Assembly (NCBI RefSeq): GCF_000590885.1
Contig: NZ_JFHN01000043.1
Span: 28,518-92,517 of the forward strand
Reading direction: 5' to 3'
DNA from: Erwinia mallotivora
Lineage (GTDB): Bacteria > Pseudomonadota > Gammaproteobacteria > Enterobacterales > Enterobacteriaceae
Length of the DNA: 64,000 nucleotides
The notes under the pieces are model-generated. The model saw only the letters and a program-made list of their open reading frames with translations, ran no database searches and was not told the DNA's origin. A program made the position numbers and the translations under genes. Each line of letters begins with the position of its first letter. Position 1 is the stretch's first letter. Positions 22,790-35,987 of this stretch are shown one piece after another.

Positions 22790-23154
22790 TAACTGTTCTC
22801 CTCTGCCGTATTTTCATTTAACTCATCTCTGGCCAGTAAATTAATGACCAGTACACCCGTAATAATCAGTAAAATCCCGCACAGCCCCCCGGGATGAACG
22901 CCTTTACCAGACAGGAAAAAATTAATCAGCGATGTCGCTACAATGCCGATGCCCGCCCAGAGCGCATAAGCCAGGCCAATGGGGATTTTTTTTAACGAAA
23001 GCGTCAGCAAATAATATGAACAAAAATAAGCGGCCAGCGCACCTGACGCAGGGAGCCATTTTGTCATACCACTGGATAAGCCCAGCAATGTGGTAGCAAT
23101 GATTTCGGTTATGATGGCCAGTATCAGGAACCTGCTGTATTTATCATTAGTCAT
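22789..23154 (-). CDS. Small multidrug resistance (SMR) family transporter, first of a pair
   Basis: A 121-residue four-helix membrane protein of the EmrE family with the conserved glutamate E17 (AIITEIIATTLL) and the motif YALWAGIGIVA in helix 3. The C-terminal tail (RDELNENTAEENS) is longer and more acidic than in its partner. First gene of the four-gene cassette, so its promoter should lie in the 400-base AT-rich interval to its right. The two subunits differ enough to suggest a heterodimer rather than a recent duplication. Confidence 0.85.
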   Translation of the reverse strand: MTNDKYSRFLILAIITEIIATTLLGLSSGMTKWLPASGALAAYFCSYYLLTLSLKKIPIGLAYALWAGIGIVATSLINFFLSGKGVHPGGLCGILLIITGVLVINLLARDELNENTAEENS

Positions 23155-23567
23155 ATAAGTTCACCGATTTCAGAACAGCTTATTAACAATGCATTAAAAT
23201 CATGCGGCAGTTATCTTGCGGCAGACTATACAGACCAGCTTCTCAATCACACCTAAACCACTCAGGCATTTACCTGATAATTAAAATCAGCCTTATTTAA
23301 AAGAGGTATTGATCATGCTGACCATCTTAATAAACATCGCCATGTCGGAAGAAAAAAAGACGCCACCTTAGCCAGAGAGTTTATTATTTCCTGGTACAGC
23401 CTGATATTAAAAAACCGTTTTTCAAATGGATAAGATGACAGGTAAGACGCTTTAATCTGATAAAAATTATTAATTTTTGCGTCACGAGAAAGAACTATTT
23501 ATAGTTATCCGACTTGAGATAACGGTGGCAGGAAAGCCACGTTAACGAAAACAGGGATGGAGAAAAT
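23155..23567. other. AT-rich interval upstream of the SMR/glycyl radical enzyme cassette
   Basis: Presumed promoter region of the minus-strand cassette. I found no convincing FNR (TTGAT-N4-ATCAA) or CRP site in it. It holds an 18-codon plus-strand frame at 23315-23371 (MLTILINIAMSEEKKTPP) behind AAGAGGT with good spacing, which could be a micropeptide or chance. A small stem GTGGC/GCCAC lies at its right end, just before the next small gene. Confidence 0.4.
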
Positions 23568-23756
23568 ATGGCTCGTCACATCGCCCCCGGATACTGCGTG
23601 GTGAAACGCCCCGGCACGCTGGATTATCATATTAATAAGATTATGTCTTTTTATTACACATTTTTGACGGGTACAGGCTTTACAGTTTTTATTTGTTTTA
23701 TGGGCCTGATAATAAATTTGACGCACCCAAATACGGCTACCCCCGCCGCACAGTGA
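23568..23756 (+). CDS. Hypothetical small membrane protein (62 residues)
   Basis: Not recognised. The ATG is preceded by GGGATGGAG with good spacing, and the frame encodes a basic N-terminus, one strongly hydrophobic segment (about residues 25-50) and a short polar tail. This layout fits a single-span small membrane protein. It lies alone between the SMR cassette and djlA. A hairpin at 23802-23831 follows but lacks a T tract. It could be a non-coding open frame. Confidence 0.45.
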   Translation: MARHIAPGYCVVKRPGTLDYHINKIMSFYYTFLTGTGFTVFICFMGLIINLTHPNTATPAAQ

Positions 23757-23801
23757 ATATCACGAGTATTCCAGAATGGGACCACGTCCTGGTTATTAAG
23801 C

Positions 23802-23831
23802 CTGATAAAGGGAGACGCGCTCCCTTATCAG
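23802..23831. repeat. Hairpin between the small membrane ORF and djlA
   Basis: CTGATAAAGGGAG (23802-23814) pairs with CTCCCTTATCAG (23820-23831), with one bulged A and a five-base loop. Neither strand has a T run behind the stem, so it is at best a weak terminator between two convergent genes. Confidence 0.4.
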
Positions 23832-23841
23832 CATCAGCGTC

Positions 23842-24669
23842 CTACTTAAAACCTTTCTCACGTTTGATCAGGTCATATGCAGCCTGGATATTTTGTGCCT
23901 TCTGCTTGGCCATTTCCATCATCTGCGGAGGCAGACCTTTGGCGACCAGTTTATCCGGATGGTGCTCGCTCATCAGCTTGCGGTAAGCCCGCTTGATGGT
24001 TGCCGCATCGTCACTGCTTTTCACGCCCAGCACGCTACAGGCATCTTCCAGCGTCGGTCCACGCTGACCAGCATTGAATCCCCCCTGAGAACCGGTATTC
24101 CTCCACGATTGACCTTCGCCACCAAATTGCTGACCGCTTTCCATCATTCGCAGAAACTGATCAAACTGCATACGGGAGATGCCCAGCTCTTCAGCAATGA
24201 CATACAGCACCTGGCGCTCATTGGGGTGCAGTGAACCATCCGCAAACGCAGCCTGGATCTGAATCTCCAGAAACATCCTAATCAGATCGAAACGCCCGAA
24301 GCAGGCACTGCGCAGCTCCTGCAATTTACTGCGCAGCGGGTAGTCACCCTCTTTACCTTCACGAAAAGCGCGTTGTGCAGAGGATCGCGCTTCACCATGC
24401 AATTGCATACGATCCATCAGCAAGGACGCCATCTGGATATCAGCATCGGTCACCCGGCCTTTCGATTTCGTCAGGTGCCCCATAACCTCAAAGGTGGTGC
24501 GAAAAAACAGTGTCTGCCGGACCTGCTGATTAGCAAAATATCCCTGCCCTTTGACTGTCCTCACCTTGTCAAACAGGTGACCAATCAGCAGGCCGAACGC
24601 TAATCCCCAAAAACCCGTACCGCTTAATAATCCCAGTACCAGCCCGATAACTTTTCCCCAATAGCGCAT
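23842..24669 (-). CDS. djlA: Membrane-anchored DnaJ-like co-chaperone DjlA
   Basis: Type III J-domain protein of the inner membrane that stimulates DnaK and affects Rcs signalling and capsule synthesis. The 275 residues (E. coli 271) comprise one glycine-rich N-terminal transmembrane segment (about 6-30), a TerB-like central domain ([30 protein letters not shown]), a Gly/Gln-rich linker, and a C-terminal J domain with the HPD motif ([12 protein letters not shown]). The start has a GGAG ribosome site seven bases upstream. Divergent from lptD, as in E. coli. Confidence 0.95.
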   Translation of the reverse strand: MRYWGKVIGLVLGLLSGTGFWGLAFGLLIGHLFDKVRTVKGQGYFANQQVRQTLFFRTTFEVMGHLTKSKGRVTDADIQMASLLMDRMQLHGEARSSAQRAFREGKEGDYPLRSKLQELRSACFGRFDLIRMFLEIQIQAAFADGSLHPNERQVLYVIAEELGISRMQFDQFLRMMESGQQFGGEGQSWRNTGSQGGFNAGQRGPTLEDACSVLGVKSSDDAATIKRAYRKLMSEHHPDKLVAKGLPPQMMEMAKQKAQNIQAAYDLIKREKGFK

Positions 24670-24799
24670 ATACTCCTCAATTCGCCATGCTGAAGGCTAA
24701 AAATTGCATTATCATACCCGTCATTTATCCCAGAGCCTAACGGCAACGCGGCCAGACCATCAGGCGTTACCTGACATATTTCAGATTTACAGGCAACCG

Positions 24800-24893
24800 G
24801 CAACTGCCCGAACTCACCTGAAGCTTACTAAAGTAAGTGACTGAGCGGAGTAAGGGAAGCCGACATGTCTGCAATTTGCAAGATGCAAGGTAT
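24800..24893. repeat. Degenerate palindromic intergenic repeat before lptD
   Basis: CTTACT-AA-AGTAAG (24824-24837) is a perfect inner palindrome with outer arms CTCA and TGAG. The flanks (GCAACTG on the left, CAATTTGCAAGATGCAAGG on the right) resemble a dispersed intergenic palindrome I recall from Yersinia, Serratia and Erwinia genomes. Only this copy is visible here. It lies in the 310-base djlA-lptD interval, which otherwise shows no clear sigma-E promoter to me. Confidence 0.4.
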
Positions 24894-24979
24894 AGCACTG
24901 GCGCAACGCTGTTGAGTACGTTAGTCTCTGACCGTTTGTCGGCATGATGCTTGCTATCACGGAATTTTCGATACCGCGT

Positions 24980-27346
24980 ATGAAAAAACGATTACCTACT
25001 CTGCTGGCCACACTGATTGGTTCAGCACTTTACAGCCAGCAGGGTCTGGCCGACGACCTCGCATCGCAGTGTATGCTGGGTGTGCCAAACTACACCCGTC
25101 CCCTTGTGCAGGGGAAAAATACCAACGATCTGCCGGTGACGATTAACGCGGACAAGGCACAAGGCAATTATCCCGATAATGCGGTGTTTACCGGCAACGT
25201 GGATATTCAGCAAGGCAATGGGCGTCTACAGTCTGATGAAGTGCAATTACACCAGAAACAGCCGCCGGGCGAGACCACGCCGGTACGTACCGTCGATGCG
25301 CTGGGTAATGTGCATTACGACGATAATCAGGTGGTGTTAAAGGGACCGAAAGGCTGGTCCAACCTCAATACCAAAGATACCAACGTCTGGAATGGTAGCT
25401 ATCAGATGGTGGGACGTCAGGGGCGAGGCACCGCCGATCAGATGAAGTTGCGCGGCCAGAACCGCTACACCATCCTGGAGAACGGCACCTTTACCTCCTG
25501 CCTGCCCGGCGATAACAGCTGGAGCGTCGCGGGAACAGAGGTCATCGAAGATCGCGATGAGCAGGTGGCAGAAATCTGGAACGCGCGCTTTAAAATTGGC
25601 AAAGTGCCGGTGCTCTACAGCCCTTACTTACAGCTGCCGATCGGCGATCGACGCCGCTCAGGTTTCCTGATTCCCAATGCCAAGTACGGTAGTTCTAACG
25701 GCTTTGAATTCATACTGCCTTATTACTGGAACATCGCGCCGCAGGTTGACGCCACTATCACGCCGCATTACATGAGTAATCGTGGTACGCAGTTGCAGAA
25801 TGAATTCCGCTACCTGACCCAGGCTGGTGTCGGTCTGATGGAGTTTGACTACATGCCATCTGACGACCAGTTCACCAAAGATGCCGCGGCGCGTAACATC
25901 ACCAACGCTGATGATTCCGACCGCTGGATGTTTACCTGGAAACATGCCGGGGTCTACGATCAGAACTGGCGCTTTAACGTTGACTACACCAAAGTCAGTG
26001 ATGTTTATTACTTCACCGATCTCGACTCGCCCTACGCCAGCTCCACCGATGGCTATGTCACGCAGAAATTCAGCGTAGGCTATGCGGATACAAACTGGGA
26101 TGCGACGCTGTCGACCAAGCAGTTCCAGATTTTCTCCACGCAAACCAGCAACGACGTTTATCGTGCTGAGCCGCAGTTTGATTTCAACTATTACCAGAAC
26201 GATGTCGGTCCGTTTGACACCCATCTGTACGCTCAGGCGGTCAAATTTACCAACGTTAATGAGAAGTACCCGGATGCCACCCGTCTGCATCTGGAGCCCA
26301 CCATTAATCTGCCGATGTCCAACCGCTGGGGTAGCCTGAACACCGAAGCCAAACTGCTGGCGACCCATTACCAGCAGGATGAGATTGATTACTGGAATCA
26401 GAATGTCGATACCAGCAAAGTGAACCAGCTGAAAAGCACGGTTAACCGGGTGATGCCGCAGTTTAAAGTCGACGGTAAAATGGTGTTTGACCGCGATATG
26501 GACTGGTCACCAGGTTACACTCAGACGCTGGAGCCACGTTTGCAGTATCTGTATGTGCCTTATCGCGATCAGAGTAATATTCGCGCTTACGACTCCACCC
26601 TGTTGCAAAGCGACTACACCGGTTTGTTCCGTGACCGCACTTACAGCGGCCTGGACCGTATCGCTTCCGCTAATCAAATCACCACCGGTGTGACCACCCG
26701 AATATTTGATAACGATCTGGTTGAACGTTTTAACGCATCCGTTGGTCAAATCTACTCGTTTACCCCATCCCGAACCGGTCTTGAAACGGCTGACTCGGAC
26801 GATCGTGGCAGTATTGAGTGGGCGGGAGACACGTTCTGGAAAATCAGCGATCGCTGGAACGCACGCGGCGGGGTTCAGTACGATACCCGGCTGAATGCCG
26901 TTTCACAGGGAAATGCGGTGCTGGAATACCGTCGTGATGCAGACCGTCTGGTGCAGCTGAATTATCGCTATACCAGCCCGGAGTACATTCAGCAGACGTT
27001 AAGCCAGATCACCAATCCAGGTTATCAGCAGGGGATTTCGCAGGTAGGCGCGACCGCCAGCTGGCCAATTGCTGATGCCTGGGCAGTCGTGGGCGCATGG
27101 TATTACGATACCAAAGCCAAACAGCCTGCCGATCAGCTGCTTGGCTTACAGTACAGCTCATGCTGCTATGCCATCCGTCTGGGGTACGAGCGTAAAATCA
27201 CCAGTTGGGACAGCACTAACAGTACAAGTCACTACGACAACAAAATCTCGTTCAACATTGAGCTACGTGGCCTGAGCCCGTCTTACAGTCTGGGTTCAGG
27301 TGAAATGCTGCGTCAGGGCATTTTGCCTTATCAGCGCTCTTTCTGA
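24980..27346 (+). CDS. lptD: LPS-assembly protein LptD
   Basis: Outer-membrane beta-barrel that, with the lipoprotein LptE, inserts lipopolysaccharide into the outer leaflet. ATG 24980 ([24 protein letters not shown]) gives a good signal peptide and 788 residues (E. coli 784); the in-frame codon 36 bases upstream is not conserved. It has an N-terminal OstA/LptA-like beta-jellyroll (about 45-200) and then the 26-strand barrel. The disulfide cysteines are visible as SQCMLG, TSCLPG and the SSCCYA pair. First gene of lptD-surA-pdxA-rsmA-apaG-apaH. Confidence 0.96.
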   Translation: MKKRLPTLLATLIGSALYSQQGLADDLASQCMLGVPNYTRPLVQGKNTNDLPVTINADKAQGNYPDNAVFTGNVDIQQGNGRLQSDEVQLHQKQPPGETTPVRTVDALGNVHYDDNQVVLKGPKGWSNLNTKDTNVWNGSYQMVGRQGRGTADQMKLRGQNRYTILENGTFTSCLPGDNSWSVAGTEVIEDRDEQVAEIWNARFKIGKVPVLYSPYLQLPIGDRRRSGFLIPNAKYGSSNGFEFILPYYWNIAPQVDATITPHYMSNRGTQLQNEFRYLTQAGVGLMEFDYMPSDDQFTKDAAARNITNADDSDRWMFTWKHAGVYDQNWRFNVDYTKVSDVYYFTDLDSPYASSTDGYVTQKFSVGYADTNWDATLSTKQFQIFSTQTSNDVYRAEPQFDFNYYQNDVGPFDTHLYAQAVKFTNVNEKYPDATRLHLEPTINLPMSNRWGSLNTEAKLLATHYQQDEIDYWNQNVDTSKVNQLKSTVNRVMPQFKVDGKMVFDRDMDWSPGYTQTLEPRLQYLYVPYRDQSNIRAYDSTLLQSDYTGLFRDRTYSGLDRIASANQITTGVTTRIFDNDLVERFNASVGQIYSFTPSRTGLETADSDDRGSIEWAGDTFWKISDRWNARGGVQYDTRLNAVSQGNAVLEYRRDADRLVQLNYRYTSPEYIQQTLSQITNPGYQQGISQVGATASWPIADAWAVVGAWYYDTKAKQPADQLLGLQYSSCCYAIRLGYERKITSWDSTNSTSHYDNKISFNIELRGLSPSYSLGSGEMLRQGILPYQRSF

Positions 27347-27400
27347 TGTTGTGATAATTCGTTTGTAAACCCGCTGAGCGGACAGAAGAATGGAAAAAGT

Positions 27401-28696
27401 ATGAAGAACTGGAGAATGCTGATCCTTAGTGCGGCGCTGACAGCCAGCACCGCATTTGCAGCGCCACAGGTAGTTGATAAAGTTGCCGCCGTGGTTAATA
27501 ACGGCGTGGTCCTGGAGAGCGACGTAGACGGCATGATGCAGTCAGTCAAAAGTCAGGCCCAGGAGGCTGGTCAGCAGCTTCCTGACGACAAAACGCTGCG
27601 CCATCAAATTGTTGAACGTCTGGTAATGGACAACATTCTGTTGCAGATGGCCAAACAGGGCGGTATCCAGATTCAGGACGCACAGGTCGACCAGGCGATT
27701 GCTAACATTGCTCAGCAAAACAAAATGACCGTCGATCAGCTCCGCAGCCGTCTGGCTTATGATGGTATGAACTATGCCACCTACCGCGAGCAGATCCGCA
27801 AAGAGATGACCATTGCCGAAGTGCGCAACAATGAAGTGCGCCGTCGCATCACCATCCTGCCGCAGGAAGTGGACTCGCTGGCTAAACAGGTTTCTTCTCA
27901 GAACAGCGAAGCGGCCGAACTGAACCTCAGTCATATCCTGTTGCCGCTGCCTGAGAATCCGACGCAGCAGCAGGTGGACGATCAGGAAAAGCTGGCTAAT
28001 CAGCTGGTCAGCGAAGCAAAAAATGGCGGTGATTTCGGCAAACTGGCTATTACCTACTCGGCCGATCCGCAGGCGCTGAAAGGCGGCAATATGGGCTGGG
28101 GCCGTATCCAGGAGCTGCCGTCGCTGTTTGCACAGGCGCTGATTACCGCCAAAAAGGGCGATATCATTGGTCCAATCCGCTCCGGCGTTGGTTTTCATAT
28201 TCTGAAAGTGAATGACATTCGTGGTGATAACCAGAGCATCTCGGTAACGGAAGTTCATGCCCGGCATATTCTGCTGAAGCCTTCACCCGTGATGACCGAC
28301 GACCAGGCGCGTCAGAAGCTGGAGCAGATTGCGGCAGATATCAACAGCGGCAAAACCACCTTTGCGCAGGCCGCGAAAAATATCTCAGAAGATCCGGGCT
28401 CGGCTAACCAGGGCGGCGATCTGGGCTGGAGTTCACCCGAAGTGTTTCATCCGGCGTTCCGCGATGCGTTACTGAAGCTGAATAAAGGCCAGATGAGCGG
28501 TCCGGTCCACTCCTCCTTCGGCTGGCATCTGATCCAGATGATGGATACACGCCAGGTGGATAAAACTGACGCAGCGCAGAAAGAGCGGGCTTATCGTCTG
28601 CTGTTCAATCGTAAGTTTGCAGAAGAAGCACAAACCTGGATGCAGGAACAGCGAGCCTCAGCCTATGTGAAAATTCTGGATGGCAATGCTCAGTAA
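27401..28696 (+). CDS. surA: Periplasmic chaperone and prolyl isomerase SurA
   Basis: Escorts outer-membrane proteins, including LptD, through the periplasm. The 431-residue precursor (E. coli 428) has a signal peptide ending AFA near residue 20, an N-terminal chaperone region, two parvulin domains ([11 protein letters not shown]... and [11 protein letters not shown]...), and a C-terminal helix. Its 3' end overlaps pdxA by 17 bases. Confidence 0.96.
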   Translation: MKNWRMLILSAALTASTAFAAPQVVDKVAAVVNNGVVLESDVDGMMQSVKSQAQEAGQQLPDDKTLRHQIVERLVMDNILLQMAKQGGIQIQDAQVDQAIANIAQQNKMTVDQLRSRLAYDGMNYATYREQIRKEMTIAEVRNNEVRRRITILPQEVDSLAKQVSSQNSEAAELNLSHILLPLPENPTQQQVDDQEKLANQLVSEAKNGGDFGKLAITYSADPQALKGGNMGWGRIQELPSLFAQALITAKKGDIIGPIRSGVGFHILKVNDIRGDNQSISVTEVHARHILLKPSPVMTDDQARQKLEQIAADINSGKTTFAQAAKNISEDPGSANQGGDLGWSSPEVFHPAFRDALLKLNKGQMSGPVHSSFGWHLIQMMDTRQVDKTDAAQKERAYRLLFNRKFAEEAQTWMQEQRASAYVKILDGNAQ

Positions 28697-29672
28697 TCAG
28701 CGCGTCGTGATCACCAGCGGCGAACCTGCCGGAATAGGCCCTGACGTCACCGTACAACTGGCCCAGCATGACTGGCCGGTTGAACTGGTGGTTTGTGCCG
28801 ATCCGGCGGTGCTGCTGGAGCGGGCCGCCGCGCTGGGATTACCGCTGGCGTTGCGGCAGTATCAGCCGGGCAGTATCGCACAACCCCAGGCGGCAGGTAC
28901 GCTGACGCTGCTGCCGGTTGCCACCGCGCAACCGGTCCGGCCCGGTGTGCTCTGTGTCGAAAACAGCCATTATGTGCTGGAGACGCTGACCACCGCCTGC
29001 GATGGCTGCCTCAGCGGCGAATTTGCCGCGTTGATTACCGGCCCGGTGCATAAAGGGGTGATCAACGATGCCGGTATCCCTTTCAGTGGTCACACCGAGT
29101 TTTTTGCAGAACGCGCAGGGTGTGCACGCGTGGTGATGATGCTTGCCACCGAAGCGTTGCGGGTGGCGCTGGCAACCACGCATTTACCGTTAAAAGATGT
29201 CTCAGCCGCTATCACTCGCGACAGCCTGCGCGAAGTCATCGACATTCTCCATACCGATCTGCGCACTAAATTTGGCCTGGCTGAACCACATATTTTTGTC
29301 TGTGGCCTCAATCCTCATGCCGGAGAAGGCGGTCATATGGGGCGGGAAGAGATCGATGTGATAATTCCTCTGCTGGATGAACTGCGGCAGCGCGGTATGC
29401 GGCTGACGGGGCCCTTACCGGCAGATACCCTGTTCCAGCCCAAATATCTGCAACAGGCAGATGCGGTTCTGGCGATGTATCACGATCAGGGACTGCCAGT
29501 ACTGAAATATCAGGGCTTTGGCCGGGCAGTCAATATCACCCTCGGCCTGCCTTTTATCCGCACCTCAGTCGACCACGGCACCGCCTTAGATCTGGCAGGC
29601 CTGGGGCAGGCTGATGCGGGCAGCTTTATTACGGCGCTTAATCTCGCCATCACCATGATCTCAACTCAATGA
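28680..29672 (+). CDS. pdxA: 4-hydroxythreonine-4-phosphate dehydrogenase
   Basis: NAD-dependent step of the DXP-dependent pyridoxal phosphate pathway, upstream of PdxJ. The 330-residue chain shows the N-terminal [11 protein letters not shown], the metal-binding region [20 protein letters not shown], and [14 protein letters not shown] with the conserved histidines. The first ATG (28680) and another two codons downstream (28686) are both possible; both lie within surA. The stop overlaps the rsmA start as ATGA. Confidence 0.95.
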   Translation: MAMLSNQRVVITSGEPAGIGPDVTVQLAQHDWPVELVVCADPAVLLERAAALGLPLALRQYQPGSIAQPQAAGTLTLLPVATAQPVRPGVLCVENSHYVLETLTTACDGCLSGEFAALITGPVHKGVINDAGIPFSGHTEFFAERAGCARVVMMLATEALRVALATTHLPLKDVSAAITRDSLREVIDILHTDLRTKFGLAEPHIFVCGLNPHAGEGGHMGREEIDVIIPLLDELRQRGMRLTGPLPADTLFQPKYLQQADAVLAMYHDQGLPVLKYQGFGRAVNITLGLPFIRTSVDHGTALDLAGLGQADAGSFITALNLAITMISTQ

Positions 29673-30496
29673 ATAATCGCGTCCATCTGGGCCACTTTGC
29701 CCGCAAACGTTTCGGCCAGAACTTTCTGAACGATCAATACATTATTGACAGCATTGTCTCCGCCATTCATCCACAGCCCGGCGAGGCGGTAGTGGAAATC
29801 GGGCCCGGTCTGGGCGCGCTGACCGAACCGGTTGGTGAGCGACTGGAGAGCATGACGGTTATCGAACTTGATCGTGATCTGGCCGCCCGCTTGCAGACTC
29901 ACCCTTTTCTCGGGCCGAAGCTGACGATTTTTCAGCAGGATGCGATGACCTTTAATTTCGCGGAACTTGCCGCTGAAAAAGGCCAGTCTCTGCGCGTTTT
30001 TGGTAACCTGCCCTACAACATCTCCACCCCGCTGATGTTTCACCTTTTCAGCTATACTGATGCGATTCGTGACATGCATTTCATGTTGCAAAAAGAGGTG
30101 GTTAACCGCCTTGTCGCCGGGCCAGGCAGTAAAGCCTATGGACGCCTGACGGTGATGGCACAGTATTACTGCCAGGTAATCCCGGTGCTGGAAGTGCCGC
30201 CTGAATCCTTCACCCCGGCACCTAAAGTGGATTCAGCAGTGGTACGGTTGGTGCCCCATGCCAGACTGCCCCACCCGGTTAAGGATATTCGTATGCTGAG
30301 CAGGATCACGACCGAAGCCTTTGGTAAACGTCGTAAAACGCTGCGCAACAGCCTCGGCCATTTGTTCTCGCCTGAGGCATTACAGCAGATGAATATCGAC
30401 CCGACATTGCGGGCCGAAAACATCTCTGTCGCGCAGTATTGTCAACTGGCAAACTGGCTGGCTGAGCATCCTCAGCCATCGTCGCAGGAGAACTGA
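29669..30496 (+). CDS. rsmA: 16S rRNA dimethyladenosine transferase RsmA (KsgA)
   Basis: Dimethylates two adjacent adenines in the 3'-terminal hairpin of 16S rRNA during 30S maturation. The 275-residue chain (E. coli 273) has the FGQNFLND N-terminus, SAM-binding motif [13 protein letters not shown] and catalytic motif IV NLPYNIS, and a helical C-terminal domain with [11 protein letters not shown]. Start overlaps the pdxA stop by four bases. Confidence 0.96.
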   Translation: MNNRVHLGHFARKRFGQNFLNDQYIIDSIVSAIHPQPGEAVVEIGPGLGALTEPVGERLESMTVIELDRDLAARLQTHPFLGPKLTIFQQDAMTFNFAELAAEKGQSLRVFGNLPYNISTPLMFHLFSYTDAIRDMHFMLQKEVVNRLVAGPGSKAYGRLTVMAQYYCQVIPVLEVPPESFTPAPKVDSAVVRLVPHARLPHPVKDIRMLSRITTEAFGKRRKTLRNSLGHLFSPEALQQMNIDPTLRAENISVAQYCQLANWLAEHPQPSSQEN

Positions 30497-30500
30497 TACC

Positions 30501-30878
30501 ATGGCCGAGACGCCCCGGATTTGTATTCAGGTGCAGAGCGCCTGGGTCCCGTCACAGTCGGCACCGGAAGATGATCGTTATGTTTTTGCTTACACCATCA
30601 CCATTCGCAATCCGGGGCGCACCCCCGTGCAACTGATCAGCCGATACTGGCTGATCACCAACGGCAATGGCCGCGAGACGGAAGTTCAGGGCGAAGGGGT
30701 GATCGGTGAGCAGCCACATATCCCACCAGGCGGCGAGTTTCAGTATACCAGCGGTGCCATTCTGGAAACTCCGATGGGCACCATGCAGGGCCACTACGAG
30801 ATGATTGACAGCGAAGGCGAAGCTTTCCAGGTGGCGATTCCGGTGTTCCGACTGGCTATTCCCAGCCAGATTCATTAA
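30501..30878 (+). CDS. apaG: ApaG protein
   Basis: A 125-residue single-domain protein of immunoglobulin-like (fibronectin III-type) fold, same length as in E. coli. The family motif [30 protein letters not shown] is intact, as is the glycine-rich [10 protein letters not shown]. The molecular role is not settled. It sits four bases after rsmA and is cotranscribed. Confidence 0.94.
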   Translation: MAETPRICIQVQSAWVPSQSAPEDDRYVFAYTITIRNPGRTPVQLISRYWLITNGNGRETEVQGEGVIGEQPHIPPGGEFQYTSGAILETPMGTMQGHYEMIDSEGEAFQVAIPVFRLAIPSQIH

Positions 30879-30888
30879 TTCATCTTCT

Positions 30889-30913
30889 ACGCCGGGCTCC
30901 GCAGGCCCGGCGT
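30889..30913 (+). repeat. Intercistronic hairpin apaG-apaH
   Basis: ACGCCGGGC and GCCCGGCGT form a perfect 9-bp GC-rich stem with a seven-base loop, followed by a weak TGTTTCGG tail. It ends 15 bases before the apaH ATG and could attenuate read-through or stabilise the upstream message. Confidence 0.5.
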
Positions 30914-30928
30914 GTTTCGGACAGATTT

Positions 30929-31759
30929 ATGAGTACTTATCTGATTGGCGACGTTCACGGTTGCTACGACGAATTGCAATCTCTGCTGAAGCAGGTTGCC
31001 TTCGACCCTGCACAGGATACCCTGTGGCTTACCGGCGATTTGGTCGCCCGTGGCCCGGATTCGCTGGACGTTCTGCGCTTTGTTCGCTCGCTCGGCGATG
31101 CTGCGCGCATGGTGCTGGGAAATCACGATTTGCATTTGCTGGCGGTATTTGCCGGCATCAGTCGCAACAAACCCAAAGATCGCCTCACGTCTCTGCTCCA
31201 GGCGGAAGACGCTGACGAGCTGATCAACTGGCTGCGACGTCAGCCACTGTTGCAGGTGGATGATGAGAAAAAGCTGGTGATGGCGCATGCCGGGATCACC
31301 CCGCAGTGGGATCTGGAAACGGCACGTGGCTGCGCCCGTGAAGTAGAGGCCGTGCTTGCCAGCGATACCTACCCGCTGTTTCTTGATGCCATGTACGGCG
31401 ACATGCCCAATAACTGGAGTACATCGCTGAGTGGCCTGGCCCGTCTGCGCTTCAGCACCAACGCGCTGACCAGAATGCGTTACTGCTTTCCGGGTGGTCA
31501 GTTGGATATGATCTGCAAAGATACCCCTGATTCCGCTCCTCCGCCCTTAAAGCCCTGGTTTGCGATCCCCGGCCCTGTCGCCCGCGACCACACCATTGTA
31601 TTTGGCCACTGGGCTTCTCTGGAAGGCAAAGGGACTCCGGAAGGAATTCTGGCACTGGATACCGGCTGCTGCTGGGGCGGGACGTTGACCATGCTGCGCT
31701 GGGAGGACCAGACGTGGTTCCACCAACCTTCCGTGCTGGAAAAATCCGACCAGCAGTAA
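30929..31759 (+). CDS. apaH: Symmetrical diadenosine tetraphosphatase ApaH
   Basis: Hydrolyses Ap4A to two ADP and removes NpnN caps from RNA 5' ends. The 276-residue metallophosphoesterase has [10 protein letters not shown] near the N-terminus, [17 protein letters not shown] and the later [10 protein letters not shown] metal ligands. Last gene of the lptD cluster, followed by a strong terminator shared with convergent folA. Confidence 0.95.
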   Translation: MSTYLIGDVHGCYDELQSLLKQVAFDPAQDTLWLTGDLVARGPDSLDVLRFVRSLGDAARMVLGNHDLHLLAVFAGISRNKPKDRLTSLLQAEDADELINWLRRQPLLQVDDEKKLVMAHAGITPQWDLETARGCAREVEAVLASDTYPLFLDAMYGDMPNNWSTSLSGLARLRFSTNALTRMRYCFPGGQLDMICKDTPDSAPPPLKPWFAIPGPVARDHTIVFGHWASLEGKGTPEGILALDTGCCWGGTLTMLRWEDQTWFHQPSVLEKSDQQ

Positions 31760-31802
31760 ACTCGTGCCGGACCTCTCTCCGCTGAGAGATGCTGAACGGC
31801 AT

Positions 31803-31841
31803 AAAAAAACATCCCGTGCGATCAGGTACGGGATGTTTTTA
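31803..31841. terminator. Bidirectional terminator between apaH and folA
   Basis: AACATCCCGT and ACGGGATGTT form a 10-bp stem with A-rich and T-rich flanks on both sides, so it can stop transcription from either direction. Confidence 0.9.
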
Positions 31842-31872
31842 TTTATGAGCTTACCGGTATGAAACCTGTCCG

Positions 31873-32352
31873 TTAGCGGCGATCCAGAATTTCCCAGAAA
31901 CAGCTGTGACTGTTTTGCTGGTCCGCATCACGGAACTCGCTGAAAACAGACTGCCATTCATCCGGTTCATAATCCGGGAAGCTGGTATCACCTTCAACTT
32001 CAGCATCAATATGCGTCAGATAGAGTCGGTCAGCCTGTGGCAGTAGCTGTTCATAAATACGGCCACCGCCAATGATCATAATCTCTTCCGCTTCGCCGGC
32101 AGCACGTAACGCTTCATCGACAGAGGTGACCCAGGTCACGGCGGCGTCAGCACCGGGTGAACTGCTGATAACAATATTCAAACGGTCAGGCAGAGGACGT
32201 CCAATCGATTCAAAGGTACGACGCCCCATAATCACGGGCTTATTCAGCGTATGTCGTTTGAACCACGCCAGGTCTGCGGGCAGGTGCCAGGGCATGCCAT
32301 TTTCCATCCCAATTATGCGGTCGGCCGCCATGGCCACAATAAGGCTTATCAT
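31873..32352 (-). CDS. folA: Dihydrofolate reductase
   Basis: NADPH-dependent reduction of dihydrofolate; target of trimethoprim. The start at 32352 ([18 protein letters not shown]) gives 159 residues, the E. coli length; an in-frame ATG 39 bases upstream adds non-conserved residues. Visible are the Met20 loop region [18 protein letters not shown] with the active-site Asp, [13 protein letters not shown], and IGGGRIYE. No known trimethoprim-resistance change is obvious. Confidence 0.96.
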   Translation of the reverse strand: MISLIVAMAADRIIGMENGMPWHLPADLAWFKRHTLNKPVIMGRRTFESIGRPLPDRLNIVISSSPGADAAVTWVTSVDEALRAAGEAEEIMIIGGGRIYEQLLPQADRLYLTHIDAEVEGDTSFPDYEPDEWQSVFSEFRDADQQNSHSCFWEILDRR

Positions 32353-32702
32353 CTGATGATACTCAACAGGGTGTAAAATTGGCGTCATCATACGGAAAGG
32401 TGAAAGTTTCGTCGATAGCTAAGCCGGGTGAAGTGCGTAAAGGTTTTTAAACGAAAAGTATAATGCGGTATCAAGCTCCATCAGGCTTTAAAGCTCCCTG
32501 CCCGATGCCCTTATATCCCACATTCGTTCATACCGTAAAAGAGAAAGAACAAGAGTGCCGAAGATTTCAATCATCGCAAAACGTTGCAAAAATGCTCTTT
32601 GTTTGGCCTGTTTGAGCAACAGGCCCCGGGAACCAGGCGATATCCTGGCTGTCACCAGTTTCACGCTGCGTCTCCAGATTGCAGGCGATTGCTGTCAACC
32701 AG
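32353..32702. other. folA-carB intergenic interval
   Basis: Holds the folA promoter on the minus strand and little else. E. coli has kefFC, cai and fix genes between folA and carB; no remnant of them is recognisable. A perfect 8-bp stem GGCCTGTT/AACAGGCC (32605-32625) without a T tract is the only marked structure. Confidence 0.6.
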
Positions 32703-32731
32703 ACAAAAAAATCCCCGCCTGAGCGGGGATA
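32703..32731 (-). terminator. Terminator of the carAB operon
   Basis: On the minus strand ATCCCCGC-TCAG-GCGGGGAT is followed by a run of seven T. It lies 18 bases after the carB stop. Confidence 0.92.
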
Positions 32732-32748
32732 ATCTTTCCTGTGGGATA

Positions 32749-35973
<3,225 letters not shown>

Positions 35974-35987
35974 TTTCTCGCTCCTGA

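Noticed and set aside
23309..23325. Possible FNR site (TTGATCATGCTGAC) upstream of the SMR cassette
   Set aside because: The right half-site matches the ATCAA consensus at only two of five positions.
32605..32625. Terminator candidate in the folA-carB gap
   Set aside because: A perfect 8-bp stem but no T tract on either strand; the real carB terminator is at 32703-32731.
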